Positions 62,612-64,000 of a stretch of 64,000 nt of DNA are shown one piece after another (positions within the stretch are counted from its first letter, which is position 1; each line of letters starts with the position of its first letter). Origin of the DNA: S015-6 sp964384945 (GTDB taxonomy: Bacteria; Desulfobacterota; DSWW01); NCBI GenBank assembly GCA_964384945.1, contig CAYLMK010000005.1, forward strand, positions 248,001 to 312,000. Reading direction: 5' to 3'. Both the position numbers and the translations under genes were made by a program. Below the pieces are notes generated by a model, which had not been told where the DNA came from, did not search any database, and saw only the letters and a list, made by a program, of their open reading frames with translations.

Positions 62612-62677
62612 GGGTTCTTCTCCCTATCACTGATCGTAAGTAAGGTTGAGGAGTCGGCCTAGACCGTCAGCATCTCC

Positions 62678-63466
62678 TCATGTCAGCAATCCCAAGTCTG
62701 CGAGCACCCGGCGCACCGCGATCACACTGGATGAGTCATCCGGCAGATCGACGGTCGGCCGGCCCACCCGATCGTATTCGGCCACGTTCGCATCGACAGG
62801 CACGATACCCAGCACGTCCAATCCCATTTCCCGGGCCTTCTCCTCGAGCCCCTTTACCCCAGCATCCGCCCGGTTGATTACGAGCCCGGTACGGTGCGGG
62901 CCCTTGACTCCGTACTTCTCCGCAATCTCTTTCAGGTAAACCGCCGTCTGGATCCCCTTCAGGGTTGCGTCCGAGATGATGACCAGTGTGCGGATGCTGT
63001 CGATGACAAGGCGATTGATCTGCTCGATCCCCGCTTCGCAGTCGATGAGCGTCACCTCGTATTCTTTGGACAGAGACTCGATCCCGAACTTCAGGAGCTG
63101 GTTCAAGCTGCAATAGCAGCCCGGTTCCTCCCCCCGCCCCGAGACGAGCAGATCCATGCCGTGGAGTCGCAGCAGCACTTCGTCACGCAGGATGTCGCGC
63201 ATGTGCCGGTCCCCGAACTTCCTTTTTTCCCGGGGGTCCTCAATGAGCCGATGCCGCATGTCGCCAACGGTCTTCAGCGGCTTCCCACCGAGCGCAAAGG
63301 TGAGGCTCACAGGGGGATCGGCATCAATGGCGAGGATCTTCCTCCCGGTTGCGGAGAGGATCTTGGCTCCGATAGCGGCAAACGTGGTCTTCCCGGCCCC
63401 ACCTTTCCCGCCCACGGCCAAGACTTCGTGTTCGGGGATTGGGTTTGTTCTCTCAGCAGGTCCCAT
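62678..63466 (-). CDS. CooC-like P-loop ATPase (MinD/ParA superfamily)
   Basis: A 262-residue SIMIBI ATPase. The deviant Walker A is GGKGGAGKTT (residues 19-28, signature Lys at 21), followed by ILAIDADPPVSLTFALG and VTLIDCEAGIEQINR. The form is closest to CooC, which matures nickel carbon-monoxide dehydrogenase, but no CODH is in view. In this locus it may act in cluster insertion or electron delivery for the dehydratase/reductase or its activators. It sits 33 bases behind the activator gene cut by the window end. Confidence 0.82.
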   Translation of the reverse strand: MGPAERTNPIPEHEVLAVGGKGGAGKTTFAAIGAKILSATGRKILAIDADPPVSLTFALGGKPLKTVGDMRHRLIEDPREKRKFGDRHMRDILRDEVLLRLHGMDLLVSGRGEEPGCYCSLNQLLKFGIESLSKEYEVTLIDCEAGIEQINRLVIDSIRTLVIISDATLKGIQTAVYLKEIAEKYGVKGPHRTGLVINRADAGVKGLEEKAREMGLDVLGIVPVDANVAEYDRVGRPTVDLPDDSSSVIAVRRVLADLGLLT

Positions 63467-63499
63467 GGAAAGTTTTCGATTCCTCCGAGGGGGTTGAGA

Positions 63500-64000
63500 T
63501 CAGGAGTGAGAACGCCGCCGCTCCCGTTCGCACCGCTCCCTGGCGAACAGGGCCGCCCCCAGCGCGCCCACAATTTGCGGATCCACGCTGTCCATTTGCA
63601 GCAACTCGAGACCGAGCACTTCGGCGAGGCTCTTCACCACCGCGGTGTTCTTCGCCACTCCACCGGTCATCGCCACCTCCTTGCGCACCCCGACCCGCTT
63701 TGCCATCTTGGTGATGCGCTCGGCCATGGCCTGGGCGATGCCCGCCGCCACATCGGCCCGGTCTTCGCCCTCGTTGAGCATGCAGATCACGTCGAACTGA
63801 GAAAGAACCGTGCAGGTCTTCATGATGCGGACGGGCGTCCTACCCCGGAGTCCGAGGGGGCCCAGCTCCTCCAAGTCCACGCCCAGCACCCTGGCCATCC
63901 CCTCCAGGAACCTGCCGGTGCCGGCAGCGCACTTGTCGTTCATCACGAAGTCGACCATGTACCCCATCTTGTCCACGCGGATGACCTTGCAGTCCTGCCC
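63500..64000 (-). CDS. Third activator ATPase (HgdC/BcrD family), 5' end beyond window
   Basis: The frame is open through base 64000, so the N-terminus is missing; 166 residues are visible. GQDCKVIRVDKMGYMVDFVM is the second phosphate loop of the family (GGQD type), followed by NDKCAAGTGRFLEGMARVLG and MKTCTVLSQFD with both cluster Cys, and VAMTGGVAKNTAVVKSL. It is closer to the canonical copy at 55469 than to the divergent one. A locus with three activators for the one pair of dehydratase-type subunits seen here implies further enzyme subunits outside the window. Confidence 0.88.
   Translation of the reverse strand, partial: GQDCKVIRVDKMGYMVDFVMNDKCAAGTGRFLEGMARVLGVDLEELGPLGLRGRTPVRIMKTCTVLSQFDVICMLNEGEDRADVAAGIAQAMAERITKMAKRVGVRKEVAMTGGVAKNTAVVKSLAEVLGLELLQMDSVDPQIVGALGAALFARERCERERRRSHS

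Noticed and set aside
62678..63466. Nickel-CODH maturation role for the CooC-like ATPase
   Set aside because: No CODH gene is visible; the genomic context points to the activator/dehydratase system instead.

Overview
The window reads as a GC-rich chromosome segment of an anaerobic or facultative Gram-negative bacterium, most likely from the deltaproteobacterial (Desulfobacterota-type) range. The taxon is an inference. It rests on two beta-barrel outer-membrane proteins, several lipoproteins, a tungsten-type aldehyde:ferredoxin oxidoreductase, benzoyl-CoA-reductase/2-hydroxyacyl-CoA-dehydratase-type radical enzymes with their ATP-driven activators, a B12 acyl-CoA mutase with its GTPase chaperone, and many low-potential Fe-S proteins. 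No rRNA, tRNA or CRISPR array was seen.

Layout. (1) 1-4.9 kb is an accessory, defence-related stretch: the 3' end of an adenine methylase overlapped by a PD-(D/E)xK nuclease gene, scraps of a B12-binding domain and of a type I restriction system (hsdM 5' end, hsdR 3' end), and an intact Fic AMP-transferase behind strong palindromes. (2) 4.9-9.2 kb holds a methyltransferase, a cupin-like protein, a Fis-type mini-regulator, an FmdB zinc ribbon, a PlsC acyltransferase and small envelope proteins. (3) 9.4-13.3 kb is a co-directional catabolic cassette (M24 hydrolase, DUF2889, DUF7064-like, phosphotriesterase-family lactonase), followed by a flavodoxin-type reductase. (4) 14.8-18.5 kb carries lipoproteins, a VOC/cupin pair, an alginate-export-type porin and DUF2845. 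(5) 18.7-23.6 kb (minus strand) has an Fe-S protein, a hexulose-phosphate synthase-RraA fusion with hexuloisomerase (a complete HPS/PHI pair), a thioesterase and DAHP synthase. (6) 23.8-28 kb has an SDR, a PEP-hydrolase-like protein, a decayed Old Yellow Enzyme gene, a lipoprotein and an alpha/beta hydrolase. (7) 28-31.3 kb is a Tat-exported four-cluster ferredoxin plus AOR unit. (8) 31.4-43.8 kb is a series of plus-strand catabolic operons: phosphotransferase/DUF6285/NTF2, amidohydrolase/MoaF/SDR/GMC, aquaporin, enoyl-CoA hydratase, paired acyl-CoA dehydrogenases and a methyltransferase. (9) 43.9-44.9 kb is debris of a MazF-type toxin and an IS91-family transposase. (10) 44.8-64 kb is one long minus-strand locus running past the window end.

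The last locus is the most remarkable. In transcription order it encodes an activator ATPase (cut by the window end), a CooC-like ATPase, a GMC oxidoreductase with a cysteine cluster, a DUF1329 secreted protein, two 2-hydroxyacyl-CoA-dehydratase/benzoyl-CoA-reductase-type subunits, two more activator ATPases (one with a divergent nucleotide-site motif), a DUF1302 outer-membrane protein, two tandemly duplicated cysteine-rich Fe-S proteins, an AMP-forming acyl-CoA ligase, an enoyl-CoA hydratase, an acyl-CoA dehydrogenase remnant, and a B12 acyl-CoA mutase (large and small subunits plus MeaB) whose substrate-pocket residues differ from methylmalonyl-CoA mutase. A plausible reading is uptake of a hydrophobic acid or alcohol through the outer membrane, CoA activation, ATP-driven low-potential reduction or dehydration, beta-oxidation and carbon-skeleton rearrangement. 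The substrate cannot be read from the sequence.
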